Made by a program: the position numbers and the translations under genes
Notes under the pieces: model-generated
Told to the model about the DNA's origin: nothing
The model's database searches: none
Seen by the model: the letters and a program-made list of their open reading frames with translations, nothing else
Assembly: GCA_903901335.1 (NCBI GenBank)
Contig: CAIUQR010000120.1
Location: 1 to 60,334, forward strand
Origin: an uncultured delta proteobacterium
Lineage (GTDB): Bacteria > Desulfobacterota > Desulfobulbia > Desulfobulbales > Desulfocapsaceae
Direction: 5' to 3'
DNA: 60,334 nt
Part shown: positions 52,849 through 60,334 of the stretch, piece after piece
How positions within the stretch are numbered: position 1 is the first letter of the stretch
How the letters are laid out: each line of letters begins with the position of its first letter

Positions 52849-53724
52849 AAGTAGTTTTGTGTTGGCCACAGTATCCCACGGCAAGGAACGGTAAAAGCGC
52901 TCAATTTCATAATAGATCTTATCAAAATCAAGTAACTCTTCTTCTACAAGACTCGGAAGACTTTTGTAACCTTCTTCTGATCGTCTCCGAATTTCTTTAT
53001 TCCCCATACTCTCTGTCGAAACAACAAGGTTTCTTGAATTGGATTTTTCGATCAATCGCAGCAGTATATGCGCTTTCAACTTATCATCTTTTTCCAATGA
53101 GCAGACATCAAGGATGTAATAAAGATCATAAAGGTCTTGTGCTCGGACACGGTTCCGGACTTCTTGTTGCAGCAGAGCTCGAAATTTTTCAGAAATTAGT
53201 TCAATAGTGTCGTAGACACGAATTACATTTCCATCTTCCAGTTCAAAAAAGTCTATGCTACCAATAGATTCATTGAGACTGTAATCAAGTTTGATGACAT
53301 GCAATGACCGTCTTTGCATTAAACGTATATGAGCTTTTGTGTCTCTTTTATAGGCATAGCCAACTGTGGTTGTGATAGTTGGGAAACTGGCATCATCTCT
53401 CGCAGGTTTTTGCTCAACTCTTTGAATTCGGCAATCAAGACCATATCCAAGATTTTCAACAGCAGAGACGAGTCCTTCATCTAATTGTTCTTTAAATAGT
53501 TCTTGGTCGAAATCTGATAATTTCAATGGGGTTGAAAAATCAATGTCACCAGTATAACGTTGACTCCGATAGCCAAGGGCAAGCAATACGCCACCCTTCA
53601 TAATCATTGAGGATTGCAGAACCTCTTTTACCGAGATGGCATGAAGAATTGTATGTGCAGCCTGTCGGAAGGCTATATTGTCAGGGTCATTTCCAACCCA
53701 ACTTGCTATGTCAACTTTATTCAA
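52840..53724 (-). CDS. AbiEii-family nucleotidyltransferase toxin
   Basis: The 294-aa product has the DUF1814 nucleotidyltransferase signature MIMKGGVLLALGYRSQRYTGDIDFS near residue 40, a HVIKLDYSL strand, and EKFRALLQQEVRNRVRAQDLYDLYYIL near residue 180. AbiEii adds nucleotides to target RNA and arrests growth on phage infection. The frame opens with TTG at 53724, five bases after the antitoxin gene's stop. Motifs are intact. Confidence 0.88.
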   Translation of the reverse strand: MNKVDIASWVGNDPDNIAFRQAAHTILHAISVKEVLQSSMIMKGGVLLALGYRSQRYTGDIDFSTPLKLSDFDQELFKEQLDEGLVSAVENLGYGLDCRIQRVEQKPARDDASFPTITTTVGYAYKRDTKAHIRLMQRRSLHVIKLDYSLNESIGSIDFFELEDGNVIRVYDTIELISEKFRALLQQEVRNRVRAQDLYDLYYILDVCSLEKDDKLKAHILLRLIEKSNSRNLVVSTESMGNKEIRRRSEEGYKSLPSLVEEELLDFDKIYYEIERFYRSLPWDTVANTKLLLK

Positions 53725-53727
53725 AAC

Positions 53728-54639
53728 TCACTCCGCACTCTCCTCAATATTAATTGACAGGCACCATCTTTCAGAAAAAACAGGTTTATAAGGCTCGTCA
53801 GCTACTAATTTTCTTGAGCCGCCACGCTGAACATTTTCCCTCCATTTTTCAATACAAGGTTCTGACAGTCCTAACCGCTCATTTAAAACATATCCTGCTC
53901 GAACCTTATCAATTGCGCTGCCATGTCTGTCCACCTCATCGACAATGAGGCGCAGGTATCGTTTTGCATTCTCCCTATACACGTCCAAAACATGGTAAAT
54001 CCCTCCACATAGAGATGGATTATGTAACATGTCAAAAAAAGTACGGCCAATACTGGAAACTCTTAAAGACTGACCTTTTATATTTAAATATGCTCCGGGA
54101 GAATATGTAACACTACTATGGATGTTTATGGTTTTTTTTGAGATTTTTTTTTCGAGCAATCGTTTAAGTTTAGGTAAGCCGGTTGCAAGATATGTAGGCA
54201 AATCCTCTCCAAGGTCCTTTTCCATTTTTTTTTGGGCAAGCTGGGTCCAATTTATCTGTTTAGGGGCTGTGAGAAAAAGCATCTTCGGAAAACGATCCGT
54301 TAGACCGTGATACTCCATTGCGCTTAAATGAGAGACATAAACGAACGGATCGATACAACAAGCGATCTCTTCAGCCGAAGGGGAACTTTGTGACAATACA
54401 CCGAAGACCTCATTATGTGAAACAAGATCAGAATTGAGAAGACCAAAAGAGATAAGTTCCTTTGTGTACCTACTATAGTCATCGTAATTAGGGCTATTCT
54501 TTCTAATATTAGTTAGTAGTTGCCCCTTAAATTTCTTCTCTGAATACAGCTGAAAAAGTATTAATCCAATTTGATATCCTGTTACCACAGGATGCTTTAA
54601 CTCTCCAATTTCTGTAGATAAAGCAGAAATAATCTTCAT
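53728..54639 (-). CDS. AbiEi-like antitoxin / transcriptional repressor
   Basis: The 303-aa product has a conserved IDPFVYVSHLSAMEYHGLTDRFP near residue 95, a KMLFLTAP strand, and GRTFFDMLHNPSLCGG near residue 195, all features of the AbiEi_4 group. The first 90 residues form a winged-helix-like DNA-binding region. AbiEi proteins repress their own operon and neutralise AbiEii by a type IV mechanism. Two 43-bp palindromes lie just upstream. Confidence 0.85.
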   Translation of the reverse strand: MKIISALSTEIGELKHPVVTGYQIGLILFQLYSEKKFKGQLLTNIRKNSPNYDDYSRYTKELISFGLLNSDLVSHNEVFGVLSQSSPSAEEIACCIDPFVYVSHLSAMEYHGLTDRFPKMLFLTAPKQINWTQLAQKKMEKDLGEDLPTYLATGLPKLKRLLEKKISKKTINIHSSVTYSPGAYLNIKGQSLRVSSIGRTFFDMLHNPSLCGGIYHVLDVYRENAKRYLRLIVDEVDRHGSAIDKVRAGYVLNERLGLSEPCIEKWRENVQRGGSRKLVADEPYKPVFSERWCLSINIEESAE

Positions 54640-54649
54640 AAAAACTCCA

Positions 54650-54692
54650 TTAGTACATGTTATATGTCCTCAGGACATATAACATGTACTAA
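54650..54692. promoter_or_regulatory. 43-bp perfect palindrome 1 upstream of AbiE
   Basis: Arms 54650-54670 and 54672-54692 are exact complements around a single C at 54671. The centre is TGTCCTCAGGACA. The nearer arm begins 11 bases before the abiEi start, so a bound repressor would block translation initiation or transcription. Confidence 0.85.
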
Positions 54693-54751
54693 CTAATATT
54701 TCAATAGATAAAAATCTACCGATAGCCGAAATTATGTTGACAAATCATAAT

Positions 54752-54794
54752 TTATAGCTTACAGTCTGTCCTCAGGACAGACTGTAAGCTATAA
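54752..54794. promoter_or_regulatory. 43-bp perfect palindrome 2 upstream of AbiE
   Basis: Arms 54752-54772 and 54774-54794 are exact complements around C at 54773. It shares only the central TGTCCTCAGGACA with palindrome 1; the outer parts differ. The two centres are 102 bp apart, close to ten helical turns. Confidence 0.85.
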
Positions 54795-54901
54795 CATACA
54801 TTTTATAAGATCAATAACCCACCTTTTGAAGTTGTCTAATACTAGAAAGCAGGTTTATTTAAACAAAAGTCTCAAAGCTATTCCTCTTTTTTCGGCAATA
54901 T

Positions 54902-55930
54902 TCAAATATTCCTTAGAGGACTACGCCCTCCCGTGCTGACAAGACCAGGAAGCTCGTCTCTTATCACCTGCTTATAGACTTCAGGAAGTTCCAAATCTTT
55001 GGTATTAAAAATTTCTTCCAGCGGATTTTTTAAATCCGGCTGCCGTTCAACCTCGGCAAGAAAAGCCCATTGAATGTCTTTCCGTGTATATTTATGGGCT
55101 GGAGCTTCTTGCTTTAAGCGTTCAATGAGTGGAATTGCAATGCGGGCAAAAACAAACGCTTGTCTAGTAGTTACTCCTACCTTCTTCATGCGTCCAGGAA
55201 GGGTTTTCACCTGAAATTTCAATTCATCATTTTCCCGTTGCAACGCATGGTTTTTTTCGATTTCAGCTTTGAGTGTGCTGATGAGTGCCTCAACTTCCTG
55301 ATTCTTGGCTTCAAGCTGTGTTTTATCTGCCAAGCATGACTGTTGAAACTGCTTTTTAGCGATATGTTGATAATCATTGGCATCCAGGCATAGCATCCGC
55401 TTGCCAATATTTTGGGAATATATGGAAGATGATGTCAGATTGCCTCTTGAAAACGGATAAAGCTTTGCCCTGATATCTTGGATTTCATCTCCAAGAATTG
55501 AAGTTGTGGCAATAAAGACGGGCAGTTTGTACTTCTTCACAAACTGCATCTGATCCACCGGATTGAGAACACCAATTTTTCGCAGAGCACTGGAGAATTC
55601 AACAGCACGAGGTAAAATAACGTCTTGTACAAAGTTGAAACTCGCCGCCTTCAACATAATTTCACGAGTTAGTACGACCAGAATCCCAATCACAAAAATA
55701 ATCTTGACAGCATCACTCCCTAATTCAAAGTTTTTAATGAACTGTACTATCTGCGAAAAGGCTTCCTTTGTTATACCATTGGACACAACTTGTTGACCGG
55801 CTTTAGCAATGTAAAGTTCTTTTATTGACAGGCTGATAATGTACGTATTCCCTGTCATGCACAGCAAATAAACGCAAAAGGTGAAAAAATATTGCATGAA
55901 GCCTCTCTGAAGCATGTTCATTTTCTTCAT
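54902..55930 (-). CDS. Membrane-anchored coiled-coil protein, unknown
   Basis: The 342-aa product has two membrane segments (about 12-36 and 74-93, KIIFVIGILVVLTREIML), a cytoplasmic middle (VDQMQFVKKYKLPVFIATTSILGDEI), a coiled coil (about 205-245, TQLEAKNQEVEALISTLKAEIEK) and a C-terminal domain with APAHKYTRKDIQWAFLAEVE. No family is recognised. It lies between the integrase gene and AbiE on the same strand and could be an anti-phage effector or a maintenance protein; neither is shown. Confidence 0.7.
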   Translation of the reverse strand: MKKMNMLQRGFMQYFFTFCVYLLCMTGNTYIISLSIKELYIAKAGQQVVSNGITKEAFSQIVQFIKNFELGSDAVKIIFVIGILVVLTREIMLKAASFNFVQDVILPRAVEFSSALRKIGVLNPVDQMQFVKKYKLPVFIATTSILGDEIQDIRAKLYPFSRGNLTSSSIYSQNIGKRMLCLDANDYQHIAKKQFQQSCLADKTQLEAKNQEVEALISTLKAEIEKNHALQRENDELKFQVKTLPGRMKKVGVTTRQAFVFARIAIPLIERLKQEAPAHKYTRKDIQWAFLAEVERQPDLKNPLEEIFNTKDLELPEVYKQVIRDELPGLVSTGGRSPLRNI

Positions 55931-56102
55931 ATTTCTACTGTAGTGTTCTGTAATTGTGTCAATTTTTTATTGATATTACAATAAGAGATCGTTTTGTTTT
56001 TCCTCGTTACCACCTAACGTTCTAATGCAATAATAAAAATGGAAGAAAAATTCCATGAATTTCAACAAACCCTGATCAAAAATTGAAGATAATCATTTTT
56101 TT

Positions 56103-57239
56103 CTATTTTCCAACCAAAATATCTGCAGCAGCATTACTGGCGGCAGTGAGCGTTTCTGGCAAAAACTGGGCGTATTTTTTTCGCGTAAAGTCTGCATTCT
56201 TATGGGTGAGCATGTCGGCAATAATATTCATGCTGAATTTGCCGCTATTGGCAAGAGTGACTGCAAAATGATGACGAAGGCCATGGAAAGGACGAAACTT
56301 TGGAGGGAGTCCGGCTTCTTTCTTGAAACGGTCCACAGCGGAACAATCTTTACGGATTTGTCCGTTCCGGCCGGGAAAGAGATAGGGACTTTCAGGATAT
56401 TTCTCATTTCTCCACGCCATTTCTTCCCGGATAATTTCTTCTGACAGCACACTCAAACCGATGGACATGGATTTCTTGCCTTTAGGACCACGGATACGGA
56501 GTAATTTCATGTCAAAATCCACATCACCGTCCTCCAGCTTAAAAATTTCCCCTCGCCTCATACCGGTGAAGAAGGCAAGCAGCAGCATATTGCCCACATC
56601 GCGAGCCGGCCAGCGCCGTGCAGTTTCCAGAAAGCTTTGCACCTCCTCTATGGTCAAATATTCGATCACCTCATTGTCTTTGACAGGCATATCGATACGG
56701 AAGGCCAATTCAGGACAACGGTTGGTCTTATAGCCGAAATTAATAATTCGACGCATAAGCTCCAGGACGTTCCACACTGTGGCGGGCTTATGCTCATTTA
56801 GTCGCTTTTGCAGTTCCTCCACTACCTGAGGAGTAATTTCAGAAATATGCAGACCATTTAACACGGGTGCGAGATGCTTTTCATAACGATTTCTGTCCGT
56901 GACTATGCCTTTTAGAGAAGCGCCTTTGATTTCAAAATAATCGGCCGCTACTTCCTGGAAAGATTTATCTCTCTGTTGCTTCTCCTGGCGAATTTCTTTT
57001 TGAGTCTTGATCTCTTCGCCATGCCGGATATTCTTGACCCGTTTGGCCCGAATTTCTGCTGCAACAGGGGCGCTGTATCCTTCCGAAAGCTTACCGATTT
57101 TTTCCCAAATAAGACGTCTGCCCTGCCGAAAATTGATATAGAAGCACAAATCTCTTTTGTCCCTATAGAGCTCATCGAGTTCATAGACATAAACACCCGT
57201 CCATTTATTCGGATGATACCGTATCTTTTTTTTGACCAT
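56103..57239 (-). CDS. Tyrosine recombinase (integrase)
   Basis: The 378-aa product has a DUF4102/P4-like N-terminal region, a core-binding part (YEKHLAPVLNGLHISEITPQVVEEL) and the catalytic domain with Arg in FTGMRRGEIFKL, HGLRHHFAV (His and Arg) and the Tyr nucleophile in TRKKYAQFLPE. It would integrate the island at tRNA-fMet and excise it with an excisionase. It lies 240 bp from attR. Confidence 0.95.
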   Translation of the reverse strand: MVKKKIRYHPNKWTGVYVYELDELYRDKRDLCFYINFRQGRRLIWEKIGKLSEGYSAPVAAEIRAKRVKNIRHGEEIKTQKEIRQEKQQRDKSFQEVAADYFEIKGASLKGIVTDRNRYEKHLAPVLNGLHISEITPQVVEELQKRLNEHKPATVWNVLELMRRIINFGYKTNRCPELAFRIDMPVKDNEVIEYLTIEEVQSFLETARRWPARDVGNMLLLAFFTGMRRGEIFKLEDGDVDFDMKLLRIRGPKGKKSMSIGLSVLSEEIIREEMAWRNEKYPESPYLFPGRNGQIRKDCSAVDRFKKEAGLPPKFRPFHGLRHHFAVTLANSGKFSMNIIADMLTHKNADFTRKKYAQFLPETLTAASNAAADILVGK

Positions 57240-57336
57240 ATTGCCCCCTATACAACTTCAGGCCTATAAAATCGGCTAATTAAGATCGTTTTACTGAGTC
57301 TAACTAGGCTTTATCGGGTGAAAAACCAGTCGTATT

Positions 57337-57356
57337 TTTCTAACCTATTTCTAACC
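57337..57356. promoter_or_regulatory. Paired TTTCTAACC sites near the integrase (putative arm sites)
   Basis: TTTCTAACC at 57337-57345 and 57348-57356, 11 bp apart, lie between int and attR. They match the left-end pair at 36395-36414 over TTTCTAACCTATTTCTAACC. Confidence 0.65.
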
Positions 57357-57478
57357 ATGATGTCAATATTGAAACAATTCTATCGGGTCAAATAAAAGTC
57401 GATATTTGGATATATATATGATATCAAGAATAATAAAATTCAATAAAAGTTAGAAAAATTGAGCAAAAATGCGTTAAT

Positions 57479-57529
57479 TCGGGCTCATAACCCGAAGGTC
57501 GCTGGTTCAAATCCGGCCCCCGCTACCAA
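57479..57529 (+). repeat. attR (51-bp direct repeat)
   Basis: It is identical to 36297-36347 and carries only the 3' part of tRNA-fMet, so no complete second tRNA is present. Confidence 0.92.
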
Positions 57530-57536
57530 CAAATTC

Positions 57537-57594
57537 AAAGGCTTAGGTCGTCACGACTTAAGCCTTTTTTGTTTTTCCTAACCTATTCCTAACC
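57537..57594 (+). terminator. Terminator and paired TTCCTAACC sites right of attR
   Basis: A 15-pair hairpin with one G-U pair (57537-57551 with 57553-57567) precedes a T-run, then TTCCTAACC occurs at 57575-57583 and 57586-57594. The order and spacing copy the left end at 36356-36414, though the sequence has diverged. Confidence 0.75.
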
Positions 57595-57656
57595 AGGACC
57601 ATTTTTTTCTGGTTGTTGTGCGTCGCAAGGTTTAAAACCAACTTCCAAAAAAACTA

Positions 57657-57696
57657 ACCTGAACAGGTTGCAAGAATCTGTTCAGGTCTTTTTATT
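57657..57696 (+). terminator. Rho-independent terminator
   Basis: ACCTGAACAG (57657-57666) pairs exactly with CTGTTCAGGT (57678-57687), followed by CTTTTTATTTT. Confidence 0.8.
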
Positions 57697-58005
57697 TTAA
57701 ATCCTCTTTTGAAGTAGCTTGAAAAATACAGTTCAATGCAGGTTAGTAGTGATCGGACGTATCTTGACTCTCAAAATCTGAGGTTAAATTCTCCTTTCCG
57801 AACTTTCACTTACACATGTATCTCATTTGTAAAGGACATTAACTTGAAAATTCTTGCAAAAACATAGTCTAGAGGATAGCCTTCCTTTTCATTATTTGCT
57901 ATTAAACTGGAGGGTCAAGCTAAATTAATATCTCGGTTAATAGTAAAAATGATGTTTTCCCTCTGAAGAGACTATTCCATAAAAAAGAAATATCATGATG
58001 ATCAT

Positions 58006-59991
58006 ATGAAAGTACCCTCAATAGATGAAAAACTTACAGTATGGGAGACTGAGCGTCGTATATCATCTAAAATACGATCTTGTGTCTACATTAGTACACC
58101 AATTACAACAGGACCCAAGTTTGTAGAATGGAATAAAGAAAAAGGGCAACAGTTACTGGATAAAAATGATTATGAAACCTCCCTTAAAGCCGATGTTATC
58201 CTGCCTAACGTTCAAAGGGCGAACTTATTAATAGAACTGTTACGATGGCAGCATACAGGTTTGTTAATTAACCCTACAGGATTAGAGGTTTCCGGTTGGG
58301 TACAATCAGATTACCACACCTTCTGGTCAGAGGTAATACGCCGCCACGCACAGAGAGTAATTTTCCTAGATGGTTGGGAATATTCTTCGGGTTGTACTAT
58401 TGAATTCGAGACGGCCCAAGAAAATGACATTGACTGTGTAGATGAAAATTTAAAACCAATATCCTTACTCAAAGGGCTTGCATTGATACAAAAGGCAATA
58501 AAGCAAATAAAATCCACTGGAGGAAACACGGAATTACTTGAAAAAACATACATAAAACTCAAAGGCCATACTAGAATTTCCGTGTCCAACGAAAGAAAGC
58601 TTTATAAAGATGAGGTTCTTAATCATATAGCCTGCACTTCAAATGTTGCTCAATTTGTGAGTTTTGAACCAGGTTCTTCTTTACAACAACGCTACTGTCG
58701 AATAGTTGGATTTTTACCAAACCAAAAATTCGCAACACCTGAGATAGCGATCCAGGCATTATTGGATAATGCACCAGCAAAAAAATTAAATATAAGAAGT
58801 TATAGACCGGAAAAACCAGAAGGGAATCCTTTTATTAAGAATTTGGAAACCGTAGAAGATGTAATTACAGAAATCCAAAGACTAGCAGGCAGTCTGAATC
58901 TTTATACGATAGTCAATGAAGTCATAGACGAATCCGACGGTGGAATATCTGGAGTAAGTCATCGAGGACTAATGGAGTTCGCTCCGGATACCACTCCACG
59001 GTGTGTTGATGATGAGAATATTGAAACAGCTGTATTTCCTTTTGAATTAGGAATGCAAGTTTTAGAAACGATATATGGTTTTGAACCAGATCTACGAGGT
59101 CGAGAGGGAGCCAGAATTGAATTTAGTATTCATCCTACAAAGGTAGGTTGGGATAGACGACATACAATTATTTGGCAATCTGAGCAACGTCCAAACAAAA
59201 AACTTACAACGTACGTCCAATGGCCGAATAAATTCAGTCAAATGTTGGGAGATAAAGCCTATGGATTAGTAGTGGCATCATCTGCTGGTTTTCCAGTACC
59301 TCGTACAATGGTCTTTAATCGCCGATTATTTCCTTTTGTGTTTGGTCAATCAACCGGCATGGATCAAATGGTCACGAGAACATGTCCAGCGACAAAGGAA
59401 CCTGGATATTATCTTTCTGCCCGAGGATGGTACGATCCCTATGCTGTTCTTGAGGGACGTATCCTTGCTCCTAATGATCGCAAATGGAATCCACCTCCTT
59501 CTCCCTTGAGTTCTGTACTAATTCAAAACGTCATCCCTGCAATCTATTCAGGTCGTGCTTTAAATATTGGACTTGATGATTTCGACATTAAAGGTGTGTC
59601 TGGAATAGGCGACGCTTTCATGCTTGGAGACAAAAAACATGAAACCATTCCACAGACTGTGAAACATCTCATCATTAAGATAATAAAGGACCTGAATAAT
59701 CTCGTTGGCCCATGTAACATCGAATGGGTATTTGATGGGAAGACTGTTTGGATAGTTCAATTAAACAATGTGAAAATTAAGAACGAACGCCTTTCGTTAA
59801 ATATAGATATTGAATGGGTTGAATTCTTCTACTCCAAGAACAGACTCGAGGAATTTCGACAAACGGTTATTGGATTGCAAGGGGCAAATAAAGGGGTCAA
59901 TGTTATTGGTAATGTCAGCCCATTAAGCCATCTTGGAGAAATCGCAGAAATTTATGAAGTGCCGGTGAAATTTACTTCGCCAGATGATTGA
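58006..59991 (+). CDS. Fusion of a nucleoside-deoxyribosyltransferase-like domain with a PEP-synthase/PPDK-like domain
   Basis: Residues 1-150 resemble DUF4406/N-deoxyribosyltransferase folds: RSCVYISTPITTG, and VIFLDGWEYSSGCTIEFETA. Residues 220-650 look like the ATP-grasp part of PEP synthase or pyruvate-phosphate dikinase: LYTIVNEVIDESDGGISGV, MEFAPDTTPRCV and IEWVFDGKTVWIVQL near residue 585. No phospho-histidine domain is seen. The 661-aa protein is AT-rich relative to the core genes and lies in accessory sequence. The pairing suggests nucleotide cleavage or modification, but neither activity nor substrate can be stated. Confidence 0.75.
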   Translation: MKVPSIDEKLTVWETERRISSKIRSCVYISTPITTGPKFVEWNKEKGQQLLDKNDYETSLKADVILPNVQRANLLIELLRWQHTGLLINPTGLEVSGWVQSDYHTFWSEVIRRHAQRVIFLDGWEYSSGCTIEFETAQENDIDCVDENLKPISLLKGLALIQKAIKQIKSTGGNTELLEKTYIKLKGHTRISVSNERKLYKDEVLNHIACTSNVAQFVSFEPGSSLQQRYCRIVGFLPNQKFATPEIAIQALLDNAPAKKLNIRSYRPEKPEGNPFIKNLETVEDVITEIQRLAGSLNLYTIVNEVIDESDGGISGVSHRGLMEFAPDTTPRCVDDENIETAVFPFELGMQVLETIYGFEPDLRGREGARIEFSIHPTKVGWDRRHTIIWQSEQRPNKKLTTYVQWPNKFSQMLGDKAYGLVVASSAGFPVPRTMVFNRRLFPFVFGQSTGMDQMVTRTCPATKEPGYYLSARGWYDPYAVLEGRILAPNDRKWNPPPSPLSSVLIQNVIPAIYSGRALNIGLDDFDIKGVSGIGDAFMLGDKKHETIPQTVKHLIIKIIKDLNNLVGPCNIEWVFDGKTVWIVQLNNVKIKNERLSLNIDIEWVEFFYSKNRLEEFRQTVIGLQGANKGVNVIGNVSPLSHLGEIAEIYEVPVKFTSPDD

Positions 59992-60054
59992 CTGCACCAA
60001 GCCATATAATTTCAATAACTCTTCAATAGAGTTTCAAAATAGGAGAAATGACTC

Positions 60055-60201
60055 GTGGATGAAGGATTTGATTATTTTAAATCTGGACGGAATGAGGACA
60101 AAAGAGAACTCCAACTAACGAAAGATGTAATAAAAAAGTCTAGTCCGTTATTTCGTGATTCTATTATAGAAGAAAGATGGCCATATGAGTTGCTAACTTG
60201 A
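60055..60201 (+). CDS. 48-aa small protein after the fusion gene
   Basis: A GTG start follows AGGAGAAATGACTC. The acidic and basic mix (VDEGFDYFKSGRNEDKRELQ) has no known family. It begins 63 bases after the fusion gene's stop and may form an operon with it. Confidence 0.4.
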   Translation: MDEGFDYFKSGRNEDKRELQLTKDVIKKSSPLFRDSIIEERWPYELLT

Positions 60202-60220
60202 AAGTTGGATAAAGCGTACA

Positions 60221-60334
60221 CTATTTGCTTACCACTCCCAAGTACTTCAAGAACAGCCCGTCTCTGGCCACTGATTCGGTGGACCATCGATAGCTGCCCA
60301 TGACAGTCTGTATCTTTGTGGTTTCAATGCAGTC
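60221..60334 (-). CDS. C-terminal end of a gene cut by the window edge
   Basis: The last 37 residues (ETTKIQTVMGSYRWSTESV, then ARDGLFLKYLGVVSK) and a TAG stop are visible. The frame is open to the edge. I do not recognise the family; a transposase tail is possible. Confidence 0.3.
   Translation of the reverse strand, partial: DCIETTKIQTVMGSYRWSTESVARDGLFLKYLGVVSK

Larger units (their letters stand above)
57530..58005. other. 476-bp gap right of attR
   Basis: Beyond the terminator and arm-like pair just right of attR it contains a second terminator (57657-57696) and AT-rich sequence. No gene is seen. The gene at 58006 is preceded by poor ribosome-site sequence. Confidence 0.4.

Noticed and set aside
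54650..54794. The twin palindromes as transcription terminators of the gene at 54902.
   Set aside because: No T-run follows either one, and both lie in front of AbiE with an identical core, which suits operators better.
36348..57478. CRISPR arrays or cas genes inside the island.
   Set aside because: The repeats found are pairs or 12-bp iterons, not regularly spaced repeats with unique spacers, and no Cas motif is seen.

Overview
The window looks like chromosome of a sulfate-reducing or sulfur-disproportionating deltaproteobacterium, most likely of the Desulfobulbales type. This rests on a soluble Mvh/Hdr-type hydrogenase operon that uses selenocysteine, a DsrC with both C-terminal cysteines, a proposed homoserine kinase of the archaeal phosphoglycerate-mutase fold next to homoserine dehydrogenase, and a CobA-HemD fusion. 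Family names come from recognised motifs; no database search was run.

Layout. 1-1.3 kb: two small accessory genes (PD-(D/E)XK-like and PIN-like) behind a 135-bp repeat that recurs at 37.8 kb. 1.7-3.0 kb: an MFS transporter. 3.1-12.6 kb, all on the minus strand: maturation protease, HTH-HdrD fusion, two-module HdrA, MvhD, MvhG, MvhA with an in-frame UGA (selenocysteine), a small Cys-rich protein and a hypE that lacks its catalytic C-terminal cysteine and abuts a MITE-like element. Electrons from H2 would run MvhA to MvhG to MvhD to HdrA and then to the CCG-type HdrD subunit. 12.8-36.1 kb: core genes (galE, ligA, a REC-PAS-GGDEF protein, uup, dsrC, ppiD, an SNF2 helicase, a CULT-domain protein, cobA-hemD, adk, hom, apgM-like, ybgC). 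Two less ordinary loci lie among them: a short peptide / zinc-ribbon / ATP-grasp cluster, and a catalytically degenerate serine recombinase behind three palindromes.

36.3-57.5 kb: a 21.2-kb integrated mobilizable island in the 3' end of an initiator tRNA-Met gene, bounded by a 51-bp direct repeat. It carries a tyrosine recombinase, a ColE1-like mobilization block with mob genes nested inside the relaxase gene, a putative oriT, a gene whose N-terminus is encoded by 12-bp iteron-like repeats, an AbiE toxin-antitoxin pair preceded by two perfect 43-bp palindromes, Fic, RhuM and FRG-domain proteins, a frameshifted nucleotide-cyclase-like gene, two paralogous exported ankyrin proteins, several small exported proteins, and an ECF sigma factor with a membrane anti-sigma/dead-protease/TPR partner. 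The sequence just right of attR repeats the arrangement just right of attL (terminator, then paired CTAACC sites). It may therefore be the start of a second, related element, whose visible cargo is a fused nucleoside-deoxyribosyltransferase-like / PEP-synthase-like protein.

Strongest points for follow-up are the selenocysteine hydrogenase with its HTH-HdrD partner, the twin palindromes before AbiE, the iteron-coded gene, the nested mob genes and the deoxyribosyltransferase/PEP-synthase-like fusion.
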